Position numbers and translations under genes: made by a program. A DNA stretch of 64,000 bases from Calendula officinalis (Eukaryota > Streptophyta > Magnoliopsida > Asterales > Asteraceae): NCBI GenBank assembly GCA_963853835.1, contig OY970823.1:62691845-62755844 (forward strand), read 5' to 3'. This document shows, piece by piece, positions 1 through 11,600 of the stretch. The notes beneath the pieces are model-generated. The model was not told where the DNA came from and made no database searches. It worked only from the letters and a program-made list of their open reading frames with translations. Position 1 is the first letter of the stretch, and each line of letters opens with the position of its first letter.

Positions 1-1215
1 AATCGCCCAATCTACCATTACCCGACTTCTAGCCGGATCTCGTCCGGTAGCAAGCCTCCTAACACATGATGGTCCATGGGTCGATGCCCAATCAGCCCCA
101 TCCAAAGTGACCGGGGATCCCCCGAATCACCGCCACACTATCACACGTCATAACTTCTCGAGTTATTCCATCTAAGCCCTTGGCTATCTCATAATTCATC
201 AAACAAGTTAGTCATAATATTCATAATAATATATAACTAACTCTACATACTAATAATCTACACAATTAATCAAATAGACCAAATCACAAGTAAGAAAACA
301 TATTTCAATGGCTATGTACTCAGTAAAGTCCACACGTACTCACCTTAGCAAATAAATGCTCCAACCGTATTCTTTCCGCCGGTTTTCCTTGCTCCAACAA
401 TCAATCAACTTTCCAAGATTTCACCAAAAGCCTAATACAATAATCACAAGATGTTCAACATCACATACTACTAATAATGTATCCATTTATCTCTAGATAA
501 CACCCATCAATCCATTTCCCCCAAATATGGTGATTTACCAAACCCTAGGTTTAACCAACCCGTAAGATTCTTACAGATCATAATCATACACTTGTTTTCC
601 TTGTCAAAATATCATCTATCAAGTGTATACACCATTTATATCACCATAACCCATAACCCCAAGAACTAGGGTTTCAAACCCAAGCTTCAAGATCCATAGA
701 TCTTGAGCTACAAATATGGAGGAGTGAAGATTTACCTTTAATCTTCAACTAGGAGTGAAGAATCACGAGATTTGATGAAGAAATCGGCTCCAAATGGTGT
801 TTTCCACTCAAAAACGTATACAAAGTCGTTGGGAGAGAAACTAGGGCTTTTGGTCTGCAATAAATGAGCATTTCCCGACTTTAATGCTGATCAGACACCA
901 AAATCGCGTCGTGATCTATAGATCGCGTCGCTATCTTTTGCCCGCGATCCAAAATCGCGATCCAAGACTTCGCTATTTCGGCTTTCTGTGGAAACAGCCA
1001 AAAATCGCGTCGCTATCCCAAAAATCGCGTCGCTATCTTGGGCTGTGCAGCCCAGGCTGCACTTTTCGACCTTTGCTTCGACACGGTTTCGTCCATAACT
1101 TTCTCATACGGTGTCCAAATGACACGAAACCAATTCCTACGTTCTTTAAATGATTTATCCTTATTTATCATATTTTTTTTAAAATTTATTTATCTACAAA
1201 TTTCGGGTCGTTACA
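1..1215 (-). repeat. 3' LTR of gypsy element (partial)
   Basis: Matches 6134-7348 with no difference noticed. It ends at 1215 with the CA/TG terminal dinucleotide (gggtcgttaca on plus). About 518 bases of this LTR lie outside the window. The small ORFs at 884-1153 and 1038-1415 recur in both LTRs and are not genes. Confidence 0.93.
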
Positions 1216-3600
1216 ACTATCTACCCCTTAAAAGGATTCCGTCCTCGGAATCGCCAAGAATTTCAACCCATGATCGACCGTTCATTCCGTTCTCGTTCTC
1301 CTGTGGTTATTACCATCACTTTTCCCATCCGAATTTAGTTAACAATAAGTGTTCCCACCTTCACTTAACCCCGCTAGACCCGGACGGGTCAAAAAAATCA
1401 ATCTTAAGCCTTTAACACCCAAACGGGTCATAATTGCACAATTTGACTGTAACACCTTGAACCCTTTAATCAAACCCGCTATACACATAGGAACTATATG
1501 AACCAATCATTATAACCATCGAATCGATCCACACTGATATCAAAATCTAGATTGACCAAGTCGATATAATCCAACACCGTCTAATCCTTGACTTAAGCAC
1601 AAAGTCAAATATTCTTTAACAATTTCTTTACTTGCTAATGGTTCCACTATTCATCATTTCTTTTACCATTGACCTCTAATTATGATTCATCAACCATTAG
1701 ATACCCGATTCCCAAATTCAACTTGAAAACACCCAACGGGTCAAAGTCGCATAATTTGACCATAACTCTTTTAATTATTTCGTTTCCCCTTTCTCATACA
1801 CACAACTGATACATTATGCTCTCATCATCGCGAGTCATTCGAAACGAAATTTAAAACCCATCTTTGACCAAGTCAACTAGTTACACGTTGACTAATCTTG
1901 ACTTTTGCCTAAAGTCAACCATACTTTTTCCAATTAACAAATTTCCTACCCGCGAGATATCATTCTCGGCTTATCACTCCCCATTATACTCATTATTGTT
2001 CTCTTAACAATCGTTCATATTTCCAAAATTCCAATCTTTTCAAATTTCTCCGAGTTCTCACATTCCCTTATGGTCACATCAACCCTTTACCGTTTCTTAA
2101 CTTTCATTTGGTCACCTATACCATTACTTAGTACCATTTCAACCACCTTCGCCTCACATACCATAATTTCACACAAGTTGACCATATCTTGGTTCCCAAT
2201 AACAATTGCTTCCTAAAAGCATCATTTTTCTCATATTCTAGAAGTCTAGGCATCCCCTACCCATACATGACCTAATGTAATCCGAAAATTTTACCCCAAA
2301 TTCTCACTTATCACAAAGTCATAACCATTCACATTACTCACATGGTTCTATATTCGTCACATATATATATATACATATAAATATATCATACAGACACAAC
2401 AATCCATAATATAACTATCACATCAAGATGATTGGAAAGCCTCCAATCCATCAAGATCTAATTTGTCACAGTGATCGGAAAGCCCCCAATCCAAAGTGAC
2501 TCACACCATCCAGTTACCGGAAATCCTCCGATCACGGAATGGAATCATTGGGATTCGCCCAACCGACTCCATCCCAAACATCATAGTAGCCGGGGACCCC
2601 CCGAGCTAAACACATCCTTTCATCCTTACCCTATCTTGCATACTTCACTAGTATACACCTTTCACATCCCATACTTTACCACTATCTTACCCATTTAATC
2701 GTCTATTTATGCACCATGCAATTTAGCACATTTTTCCCATAATATCACGTTAACATTTTTCGTTCATATCCAACACATTTCTCATTGAACATACAACTTA
2801 ATACTTTTCATATAACCTTCCATTTTCATTATCATATGCCTTCAAAGGCCATCACATAATGCACATGCATTGAACCCCGCGGGTAACCAATAAAATTTTC
2901 GATTACCATTTACCGTTTCACTTACACATTAATCACCCTTAAACGGTTCATTTCCTTATTACCACTTTCCAAATCTTTTGTCGCCACCGGGGTAATCTCC
3001 AATCCATTCTATTCACCATAATTTGCCGGTCAATCCGGTCATCCTTGAGTCAACTAATCGACTCCGGTCTACTCTTGCAACCTATGCTTTAGCGCCTAAT
3101 AGCTCAACACTCAATGTTCTACCTTTATACATCGCGGTACATTGAAATATTTATTTTCCATTTGTAGTATCACACTACCCCATGCCCCATACCGTCATGC
3201 TATTACCATGACATGTAACCAATAATTGTTTTCTTACCGTTGATATCGAATTCATCATTATTGTCACAAAACTTGACATAGCTATATGCCAATTTTTTTT
3301 TACTCAATCACCTTTGACAATCAAAATTCGACGTTCCCGACACTCATTCATTTCCACATATTTCCCATTTATGAGTTCTACGACATCACTATACCTTAGT
3401 CATTCTTGTCTTTACCATTCACGTGTAACAACCATTATGTTACTTATTCGGCTTCTCGCCAACATCCAAGTTCCATTCCCCAAGGTTTCTATTTCTAGAA
3501 TTCCAATTCACACTAACGTTTTTACCAACACCTAGTACTTCCTTGTACTACTATCCTTTGTTGAAACACATTTACCATCCTCGTGGTTCGTCCTTTGATA
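1216..3600 (-). mobile_element. Non-coding 3' internal region of gypsy element
   Basis: This stretch lies between the decayed protease and the 3' LTR. In a complete gypsy element it would hold reverse transcriptase, RNase H and integrase, but no long ORF and no recognisable pol motif was seen on either strand. It is pyrimidine-rich on plus. Around 2425-2605 it carries several short imperfect palindromes, such as ccggggaccccccg at 2589-2602, that resemble palindromes in the LTR. A short AT run is at 2360-2390. Confidence 0.6.
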
Positions 3601-3779
3601 CTACATAATAGTATCAACCCTTATATCCTTACATCCTGCGACACACCTGTCTAAAATCTTTTCAAATACATATTTCCTTACACATAACTAACTGGGAAGA
3701 CCATTCCCAACATAAATATCCACGTCATACAACTTATCTCTAACTTCTATAAGCACCGATTCGTGCGACAACCCAACAA

Positions 3780-4208
3780 TTAAGCTGTAATCACATAATA
3801 TCTTGACTTAGTGTCTACCCAACCAATCCATACCGATAACCATATCAAAATCCTTCATTCCCAAGAGCAATAAATCGACTTTTAACTTTTCCTCATCTAT
3901 TTCTAATTCACGACTTCTATAAACACATTCGACCACTGAGATTTTCCATTAGCTACCTCTATTTCATAGACCTCATCTAACAATCCCGATATCACATTCA
4001 ACTTTCTACCAAACTTGTGAGACACAAACGAATAAGTAGAACCCGAATCAAATAATACATGAGTTGACAGGGAATTAATGAATAAAGTACCTGATACCAC
4101 ATCGTCCACCTCTTTTGCTTCCTCCTGAATCAGTTGGAAGGAACGCCCCTTCACTATAGCCGGTTCCACCTTCTTTTGAGCCGTGGATTCTCTTTTTCGG
4201 GCACACAT
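3780..4208 (-). pseudogene. Retropepsin (protease) remnant of gypsy element
   Basis: A frame opening at 4208 overlaps the end of gag and carries the aspartic protease active-site pattern DSGSTYSFVS. The frame is shifted by one relative to gag; the A-run in the minus-strand stretch 4200-4186 is the likely site of the indel. It stops at 3903. Protease-like sequence including GMDWL then continues in yet another frame to about 3800 before a stop. With at least two frame breaks and nothing recognisable downstream, this is a broken protease rather than a working pol N-terminus. Confidence 0.7.
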
Positions 4209-5250
4209 TGCTGTAGTGTCCCATCTCGTGACACGAGTAACACTCTATCTCGGAAAACGCCTTGGTTCTACAATCTCGGGCCATATGCCCCACCTTCCCA
4301 CAATTGTAACACGCCTTCGAATCCCTTCGGCATTCGCCGGCATGGTTCTTCCCGCAACTCTTGCATGTGGCAACACTTCCTTGCTTGGAGGAATTCGATG
4401 CGAAGTTCCCCTTTTTGTAAGTTCCCGAGCCACTCTCGGCCTTCCTTTTCTCGCTTACATGGGCCCTCTCGGCAACCCTCGTCGCATTCACCTCTTCCAC
4501 GCCCCGGGCGGCACCGATGGCCTCATCAAGTGTGACCGCTCTCTTTACGTCCAATTGGTACTCCCAAGGTAGCCCACAAGCATAACGGACTACCCTCGAT
4601 CTTTCCTCAAAATAAGTTCTTGCAACAAACGGGAGCAATCCCGTGAACTCCCTTGAGTACTCCTCAACCGACCTATCACCCTTCTTTAGGTTTACAAACC
4701 TCTCATGCATCTTCTCCAAATCCCTTTCGGGGCAAAACTTTCTCTTCAATCTCGTGGTAAAGTCGTCCCATGACATCTTTTTCACCACCTCCCTTCCGAG
4801 GGTTTCGTAGACGATATCCCACCATACCATCGCATCTTCTTTCAACAATTGTGACGCATACGCCACCATATCGGCTTCCCTACATTTGCTACTTCCGATG
4901 ACCCGTTCGGTCTCTCGAATCCACCTCATAGTCACCTTCGGGTCCGAACTACCCGTGTACACGCTGGGCTTACAAGCCATAAAGGACTTAAAAGAACAAC
5001 CATCTTTTTCATCGGGCCTTGCCCTAGCATCACCACCACCAGTTGAGGACTTATCCTTTCGGGTACCACTACCCTCGACTCTATCATCCGATTTAGCTTC
5101 GGATTCACGGTCACTTCCCGACTTTTCACGGTTTCTCATAATACGGTGCACTTCTTCGGCCACCATCCCATTGAATTGCTCAATGATAGTTTGGAGGTCC
5201 GCCATAGTCACCGGGGTCTTATCAGCTCCGACCCCCGACTCCTCATGCAT
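4075..5250 (-). CDS. Gypsy Gag polyprotein (391 aa)
   Basis: The structural protein of the element, which would form the virus-like particle and bind element RNA. The N-terminal third is acidic and charged. The middle (about residues 100-210) is a retrotransposon_gag-type region with the tryptophan-containing motif DAMVWWD. The C-terminal part has three zinc-knuckle-like motifs: CKSCGKNHAGEC (one residue shorter than the canonical spacing), CYNCGKVGHMARDC and CYSCHEMGHYSNVC. After the third knuckle the frame diverges from the expected protease frame, so the last 30 or so residues are probably frameshift product. The start at 5250 is the first good ATG downstream of the primer-binding site, about 350 bases inside. 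It is the only largely intact ORF of the element. Confidence 0.85.
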   Translation of the reverse strand: MHEESGVGADKTPVTMADLQTIIEQFNGMVAEEVHRIMRNREKSGSDRESEAKSDDRVEGSGTRKDKSSTGGGDARARPDEKDGCSFKSFMACKPSVYTGSSDPKVTMRWIRETERVIGSSKCREADMVAYASQLLKEDAMVWWDIVYETLGREVVKKMSWDDFTTRLKRKFCPERDLEKMHERFVNLKKGDRSVEEYSREFTGLLPFVARTYFEERSRVVRYACGLPWEYQLDVKRAVTLDEAIGAARGVEEVNATRVAERAHVSEKRKAESGSGTYKKGNFASNSSKQGSVATCKSCGKNHAGECRRDSKACYNCGKVGHMARDCRTKAFSEIECYSCHEMGHYSNVCPKKRIHGSKEGGTGYSEGAFLPTDSGGSKRGGRCGIRYFIH

Positions 5251-5600
5251 CGACGGTTGACTTCCTTATTCAACCATAACCTCAACACGGGGTATTTTAT
5301 CCCCTTGATCTTGTGGAGCCTTTCCACTTCTACGAGTATTTACCATTTTCTTTCGTTCAAGTCTATATGAAAGACACCAAACAATTTAGTACTCTTGGTA
5401 CGATCCATTAGTCACATAAGACTCGCATTTCTTATCCACAATAACTTCCATAGTTATAACATCTTCTATAGGTCCCCTAGGTTCAACCCTAAACTTAACA
5501 TAAAGTCTCAAGGTCAACCTATGATCTCAAGGAATCTTATATTCCTAATGCTACAGTCTAAGACTAGGATGGTCATCCAACCTAATTCACTTAAACTATA

Positions 5601-5612
5601 GCTCTGATACCA
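5601..5612 (-). other. Primer-binding site (initiator tRNA-Met) of gypsy element
   Basis: Minus-strand TGGTATCAGAGC, three bases from the LTR boundary at 5616. This is the usual plant LTR-element match to the 3' end of initiator tRNA-Met and fixes the element orientation. Confidence 0.88.
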
Positions 5613-5615
5613 AGT

Positions 5616-7348
5616 TGTAACACCTCAATTTTTAAGACAAAACATTTGCCAAAACATATCATTTTATAAATAGAAGAACCGTCCCAAAATACGGATTTAC
5701 AAAAACCTTTAGTATGAAATCAGAGTATAAAGTTTCGGTGTTACAAAATATATCAAAACCAAAGCTAAGCATAAATCCGCTCTAATGTTCTTCTATTCTA
5801 GGCCCCGCATATCTCTATCCATGCGTACCTACATCTCCGATCCTGAACCTGAGTACATAGCAAAACAAACAAGTAGTACGTGAGACAAGAAAGTCTCGTG
5901 AGCTACATGGGTTTAGACCCGATAAAACAACAAGTATCACATTATATATATATATAAACAAATATATATATCTCATCATCATACATTTAGCCACCCTATT
6001 GTGACTCTATCATCCTTGCCTTCCTAACAAGTCTATCTAGTTATCCGGAACATCTCCAAATAACCCGTCATCTCACATACTTATTAATCGGGGATCCCCC
6101 GCCTTAATAAGCCTTATGGTAACGGTAAGAGGGAATCGCCCAATCTACCATTACCCGACTTCTAGCCGGATCTCGTCCGGTAGCAAGCCTCCTAACACAT
6201 GATGGTCCATGGGTCGATGCCCAATCAGCCCCATCCAAAGTGACCGGGGATCCCCCGAATCACCGCCACACTATCACACGTCATAACTTCTCGAGTTATT
6301 CCATCTAAGCCCTTGGCTATCTCATAATTCATCAAACAAGTTAGTCATAATATTCATAATAATATATAACTAACTCTACATACTAATAATCTACACAATT
6401 AATCAAATAGACCAAATCACAAGTAAGAAAACATATTTCAATGGCTATGTACTCAGTAAAGTCCACACGTACTCACCTTAGCAAATAAATGCTCCAACCG
6501 TATTCTTTCCGCCGGTTTTCCTTGCTCCAACAATCAATCAACTTTCCAAGATTTCACCAAAAGCCTAATACAATAATCACAAGATGTTCAACATCACATA
6601 CTACTAATAATGTATCCATTTATCTCTAGATAACACCCATCAATCCATTTCCCCCAAATATGGTGATTTACCAAACCCTAGGTTTAACCAACCCGTAAGA
6701 TTCTTACAGATCATAATCATACACTTGTTTTCCTTGTCAAAATATCATCTATCAAGTGTATACACCATTTATATCACCATAACCCATAACCCCAAGAACT
6801 AGGGTTTCAAACCCAAGCTTCAAGATCCATAGATCTTGAGCTACAAATATGGAGGAGTGAAGATTTACCTTTAATCTTCAACTAGGAGTGAAGAATCACG
6901 AGATTTGATGAAGAAATCGGCTCCAAATGGTGTTTTCCACTCAAAAACGTATACAAAGTCGTTGGGAGAGAAACTAGGGCTTTTGGTCTGCAATAAATGA
7001 GCATTTCCCGACTTTAATGCTGATCAGACACCAAAATCGCGTCGTGATCTATAGATCGCGTCGCTATCTTTTGCCCGCGATCCAAAATCGCGATCCAAGA
7101 CTTCGCTATTTCGGCTTTCTGTGGAAACAGCCAAAAATCGCGTCGCTATCCCAAAAATCGCGTCGCTATCTTGGGCTGTGCAGCCCAGGCTGCACTTTTC
7201 GACCTTTGCTTCGACACGGTTTCGTCCATAACTTTCTCATACGGTGTCCAAATGACACGAAACCAATTCCTACGTTCTTTAAATGATTTATCCTTATTTA
7301 TCATATTTTTTTTAAAATTTATTTATCTACAAATTTCGGGTCGTTACA
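5616..7348 (-). repeat. 5' LTR of gypsy element (1733 bp)
   Basis: Begins tgtaacacctc on plus and ends gggtcgttaca, giving TG...CA termini in either reading. It contains perfect palindromes of the type cggggatccccg (6089-6101 and 6244-6257), an AT-rich run near 5942-5972 and a GC-richer block near 7035-7210 with repeated atcgcgtcgctat. The matching LTR lies at 1-1215. Confidence 0.93.
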
Positions 7349-7410
7349 TATAACTTATTTTGAAACACCACATAATAGAAAGTGTATAACTTATTTTGAA
7401 ACGGAGGAAG
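7349..7410 (-). mobile_element. 3' remnant of a Stowaway-like MITE cut by the gypsy insertion
   Basis: The 62 bases directly after the LTR match the terminal part of the complete MITE at 22140-22451, ending acggaggaag followed by TA. The other part of this MITE should lie left of the gypsy element, outside the window. The first five bases, tataa, are the predicted target-site duplication. Confidence 0.75.
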
Positions 7411-7433
7411 TATAATATTTTATTACACGGACA

Positions 7434-8160
7434 GAGTTGTCTTCAAGGAAGTCCAAAGGTTTTGCATAGTCCTAAGGGACAAATCCTAGACATTGGATCA
7501 AAATGATCAAGATCAAATCCCTTAGCCACGACCACCTACAGCCACCGCCGACCGCCGACGGCCAACGCCGATCGGTGGTGCCTGACAGTGAAGGTGCTGG
7601 TGGTAATGGGGTGGTGGTGGTATTGATGTATTGAAACACGTGTGCTTCACTAAAACACGGGAGTTCTAAAAATACAAACGAGCATATTACTTCGAAGCAC
7701 ATGTGTTTCAAGTCACGAAACACATGTGTTTCAAGTCACTAAAAACATGAGTTTCTAAAACACAGGGGAGCATACGAACTACGAAGCACATGTGTTTTAA
7801 AAGGTGAAACACATGTGTTTGAAACACATGTGTTTCAAGTCACTAAAAATATTAGTTTGTAAAACACAGGGGAGCATATGAAGCACATGTGTTTCAAGTC
7901 ACGAAACACATATGTTTCACTAAAAACATGAGTTTCTAAAACACAGAGGAGCATACGAAATATGGAGCACATGTGTTTCAAGTCACGAAACATATGTGTT
8001 TCACTAAAAACATGAGTTTATAGAATACATGAGAGCATACGAACTACGAAGCACGTGTGTTTCAAGTCACGACCACCACCGCCGGTCACCACCGCCGGCG
8101 GCCACCTCCGGCCGCCGGAGGTGGGTGGGGTATTGATATATTAAAGCACATTTGTTTGTA
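7434..8160 (+). mobile_element. Mutator-like palindrome element, right end missing
   Basis: The left end (gagttgtcttcaaggaagtcc onward through the caagatcaaatccc region) matches the reverse complement of the right end of the element at 61537-63284. Inside are many near-palindromes of the form gaagcacatgtgtttc. Units of roughly 65-100 bp contain gaagcacatgtgtttcaag and a gagcatacgaa block. GC-rich ccaccgccgg stretches lie near 7538-7565 and 8071-8125. No matching right terminal repeat or 9-10 bp duplication was found, so the copy is truncated at about 8160. The 83-codon ORF at 7472-7723 is repeat sequence, not a gene. Confidence 0.65.
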
Positions 8161-8417
8161 TGGTTTAAATCTTAATCTTAACCTATGACTTTTTCTTAAT
8201 CTAATGACTATTAATTGTACTTTGAGAATAGCTAAAATTCTTGAACTACTCTAAACATTTACCGGATAATTAAATCTCTCTGAATAAGTCATATCTTGGC
8301 GAGTTGGCTCCATACTTATAATTTAAAGTTCAAATTTAATAATAATCTTAAAAGATAAAATTCAGAGGCTTATATAATTCTCACCCCCAAGTCAAAGGTT
8401 TGGCTAGCGTTACAAGC

Positions 8418-8425
8418 TATATAAC
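8418..8425 (+). promoter_or_regulatory. Candidate TATA box for the LACS gene
   Basis: ctatataa lies about 200 bases before the ATG at 8623, in an otherwise mixed-composition stretch. It would give a leader of about 170 bases. It is positionally reasonable but unsupported by transcript data. Confidence 0.4.
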
Positions 8426-8622
8426 CGGAATCTGTCTGCCTTCATCGGCCACCAATCGCCACCTACCACCTCCCTGGTCCTATCAAACTCCGCCGTAGCC
8501 GCCGGCAATTACATTAAACACCACACACACACACAGCTCGAAGATATATATCACTAGCACATCAATAACACGGTTATACTGTATAGACATACGGATACAG
8601 AGTTAGAGACTGCGATCGGAGA

Positions 8623-11600
8623 ATGACGTCGAAGAAGTTTATAGTTGAGGTCGAGCCGGCGATTGAGGCGAAAGATGGAAGGCCATCTATGGGACCTGTT
8701 TACCGCAGTGTGTTTGCTAAAGACGGGTTTCCAGCTCCAATTGATGGTTTAGATTCATGTTGGGATGTTTTCCGGTGAGTGTTTGTTTAGATCTGTAACT
8801 TGTTTTTTTTGCTTGTTTGAACTCTTTTGTGATCTGCTTCTGTGGTATTGTGATTTGGAGTTTGAATCGGAGTTTATTTAACTTAATTTTGGAGCAGATT
8901 TGCTCGTTTTCCGATTCTAATTCCGTTCGATTTTGTGTAATTAGGTTGTTCTTGGTGTTATGAGTTGACTTCATCATCTAATTTTAACTTTACACATTGT
9001 CTGTTATCATCGTGTTGAAATATGGAATATTCTGAATCGTGTTTGACTTTCGTTTTGTTGTATTTGATTTTAGTTCTGCTTAGGTGATCAATCGTTCCTA
9101 TGTTTTCGGATGATGTAAAGTTAGACCATTAAAGATAAATTTTGATTTAGTCGAAAACTAATCTCTATGCTAAACCTTGTTTGTTATTAGTCTACAGACA
9201 TAATTCACAAATTCTATTTATTTTGATTGATTGATTGTTGAAGCTGGAAAGTTGATTAAGGTGTTTATAATTTTGTGATTGTTACATACATCATCCATGT
9301 GCTCTTGATCTGAATAATTCCTCTTTTATATATGTATCTCAAAGCATATTGGAAAATCTTACTTCCACTTTAGCATACTGAAAACAATGGTAGATATAAA
9401 AATTTCAAACAGAGAAAAACTCAACCTTAGGCTCTATATTTTGCAACAATGATAAGATTCATAATCTCAATTCGATTGGAGATGTTTTGTAAATAGAAAG
9501 TAGCAATGCATAAAACACTCGGAAAAAAAAAAAATATAACCTAGGAGCAAACGGTAAAATTAAATTGTTTCCCTGTTTTTTGCACTTGTCTTTATTTTGT
9601 GATGCATATCTTAACACATAATTAGTGTTTAGCACTAAGAAAATTCATAGGATAATACTAAAAGAGTTTTATTAAGAAGACATGATACTTAGTCTTTGTT
9701 GAATCTATAAATGACAGGATACTTAAGGAAAAAATTCTTGATTTTGAGATTTTCAGTTTTATTATATCTTTTAAAATTTTGTTTTTTCTGGTTACGTTAC
9801 AGCATGTCAGTGGAGAAATACCCCAATAATCGAATGCTTGGTACCCGTGAATTAGTGAATGGAAAGGTATACTTGTTCTTCTATAGATGACTATAAGTTT
9901 CTAAAAATCGCTCCTTTTTTCTTTGATTTTATTCTAATTATATATATATATTTATAACCCTGCAGCACGGACCTTATGCATGGTTGACTTACAAACAAGT
10001 ATATGACAAAGTGGTAAAGGTTGGAAATGCTATGCGTGCATGTGGTGTCGAGCCTGTGAGTGACCTAATTCTTTTTTTTTTTTTTTTAATTTTCATAATA
10101 AATTGATACATAAAAAAAATTAATTCATTATGTAGGGAAGCAAGTGTGGGATCTATGGGGCCAATTGTGCAGAATGGATTATGAGCATGGAGGTACTATA
10201 GCTTTTTTAATTTTAATTTTATTTTTTAATATCTTTTACAATTACTGTTATTCCCACATATCTTTTATTATCAATTAATTAATAATACTCACAATATATT
10301 GCAGGCATGTAATGCTCATGGTTTGTACTGTGTACCTTTATACGATACCTTAGGCAAGTACTTGATATTATTCCTCAATTTTTTTGAAAATGTATAATTA
10401 ACTGTTTATATTTTATATATATTATCTAGTATATATATGTTTTAATTTTAACATGTTTTTACGTGCAGGTGCTGGTGCAATTGAGTTCATTATTTGCCAT
10501 GCTGAGGTTACAATTGCTTTTGTTGAAGAGAAAAAGATCCCCGAGGTAATTCTTCATGCTCATTTTATTATATATATATAATATAAGAAAAAAATATCTT
10601 AAAAGTCTGCAATTGAATTAAATAAAATTCTATTGGTTTCAGTTGTTAAAAACATTCCCCAAAGCTGGAGAATATCTGAAAAGTAAGTTACTCATCATGT
10701 CTAATTTCTTCAACATTAATATGCATTATATATTTATACACATTTATTTGTATATATATATACACACTAATTTGTATACTTGTTTATAGGAATTGTGAGC
10801 TTTGGAAAAGTTACTCCCGAACACAAAGAAGAAGCTGAAAATTTAGGGTTAGCAATACATTCATGGGACGAGTTCTTATCAATGGTACATTTTCACAACT
10901 CTTATTGTTTAATTGAATTTTTTTTTATTAATATGTAAATTTATTTCTTTAATTTTCTAATTTTGCAGGGTGATGATATAAACATTGAACTACCAATTAA
11001 GAAAAAAAGTGACATTTGTACAATAATGTACACAAGTGGAACAACTGGTGATCCTAAAGGTGTTTTGATTTCTAACAACACTATGGTGACACTTATAGCA
11101 GGTGTTAATCGTTTGTTAGACAGTGCAAATGAATCAGTAAGTTTTTTTTTTTTACTCTTTTAGTCAATGGAAAATGTTGACTTTTTTAATGATTGTGAAT
11201 GGTTTGTTTTTTCAGTTGAATGAAAACGATGTGTATCTCTCGTTTCTACCTCTGGCACATATATTTGATCGGTTGATTGAAGAATGTTTTATTAATCATG
11301 GTGGATCTATTGGATTTTGGCGTGGGGTAACCTTATTATTAAATCTTTTTTTATTTCTTATGAAATTGTTATCACGTTTATAAACTTATATAATATTATA
11401 TATATGCAGGATGTTAAATTGTTGATTGAAGACATAGGGGAATTAAAACCTACTATATTCTGTGCTGTACCTCGAGTCTTGGATAGAATTTATACAGGTA
11501 ACTTAGTATTTAGTTGTTAGTAACATGATTCCTTAATTAAATAATTAATATTAATTTTCTGTTATTAACTGCTTTCCTTATATATTAGGTTTGCAACAGA

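Larger units (their letters stand above)
1..7348 (-). mobile_element. Ty3/gypsy LTR retrotransposon, gag-only type, left end cut by window
   Basis: The element reads on the minus strand. Its 5' LTR is at 5616-7348 and its 3' LTR runs from 1215 off the left edge. The two LTR copies are offset by 6133 bases and look identical wherever I compared them by eye. Ends are TG...CA. A primer-binding site matching initiator tRNA-Met (TGGTATCAGAGC, minus, 5612-5601) sits 3 bases inside the 5' LTR. A purine-rich tract ending in GGGGTAGATAGT (minus, about 1236-1216) abuts the 3' LTR. Inside are a gag ORF and a broken protease, but no reverse transcriptase, RNase H or integrase was seen. This resembles the TR-GAG class of non-autonomous elements. 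Because LTRs are identical at birth, the insertion looks young, while the coding decay looks older. Confidence 0.9.

Noticed and set aside
4134..5370. Plus-strand ORFs opposite gypsy gag
   Set aside because: Antisense shadows of the gag ORF.
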